From Alphaproteobacteria bacterium (lineage in GTDB: Bacteria > Pseudomonadota > Alphaproteobacteria > Rickettsiales > UBA998): a stretch of DNA of 5,849 bases. Where the stretch lies: the NCBI GenBank assembly GCA_021730835.1, contig JAKFYP010000046.1, positions 1 through 5,849 on the forward strand, in the 5' to 3' direction. Below, piece after piece: positions 5,771 through 5,849 of the stretch. Every line of letters begins with the position of its first letter. Within the stretch, counting starts at the first letter, position 1. The notes under the pieces were generated by a model that saw only the letters and a list, made by a program, of their open reading frames with translations, had not been told where the DNA came from and did not search any database. The position numbers and the translations under genes were made by a program.

Positions 5771-5828
5771 CCCTTGCGGGGGAGCAGACGAGGCAAGGCT
5801 GTAAGCCGAAGCTGAGTCGTGGGGGGGG
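5771..5828. repeat. GC-rich palindromic repeat downstream of apaG
   Basis: The intergenic tail 5664-5849 has no supported gene. Within it, CCC TTGC GGG (5771-5780) is a small hairpin. ACGA (5788-5791) pairs with TCGT (5817-5820) around GGCT (5797-5800) and AGCC (5804-5807), followed by a run of eight G (5821-5828). The order of a TTGCGGG palindrome, a bulged arm and a G tract resembles intergenic repeats of other alphaproteobacteria. It shares TTGCGGG with the repeat at 49-86. The window ends 21 bp later. Confidence 0.45.
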
Positions 5829-5849
5829 CAGGTTACAGGTTTTAGGTTT

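Overview
The window looks like a chromosomal housekeeping segment from a GC-rich alphaproteobacterium. The strongest pointer is a 51-residue gene at 1634-1789 that ends in the succinate dehydrogenase assembly factor 4 (SDHAF4/DUF1674) signature, a family typical of Alphaproteobacteria and mitochondria. The O-antigen-ligase-like protein with its HPH region and the short palindromic GC-rich intergenic repeats agree with this. I cannot name the genus. I see no transposase, phage gene, tRNA, rRNA or CRISPR array.

Layout: positions 1-295 hold no gene I can support, but they contain a dense set of inverted and direct repeats. Nearly all of it fits one nested fold closed by a 15-bp perfect inverted repeat (33-47 with 270-284). 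The minus strand then carries rsmB (296-1564), a 16S rRNA m5C methyltransferase. A short divergent intergenic region (1565-1633) leads into a plus-strand run: sdhAF4 (1634-1789), an O-antigen ligase/polymerase-like membrane protein (1802-3085), a hairpin (3092-3120), an AT-rich probable promoter region (3121-3291), an unrecognised 346-residue protein (3292-4332), glyoxalase II gloB overlapping it by 11 bp (4322-5110), and apaG (5268-5663). The last 186 bases are intergenic and contain a second GC-rich palindromic repeat.

The genes do not form one pathway. rsmB acts on the ribosome, sdhAF4 on respiratory complex II maturation, the ligase-like protein on envelope polysaccharide, and gloB on methylglyoxal detoxification; apaG has a poorly defined role. 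The unrecognised gene and gloB are probably co-transcribed and translationally coupled. The least ordinary items are the folded repeat cassette at 30-287 and the unrecognised protein, whose C-terminus reads like two tandem ribbon-helix-helix-type units. I found no clear evidence of a new multi-gene system here.
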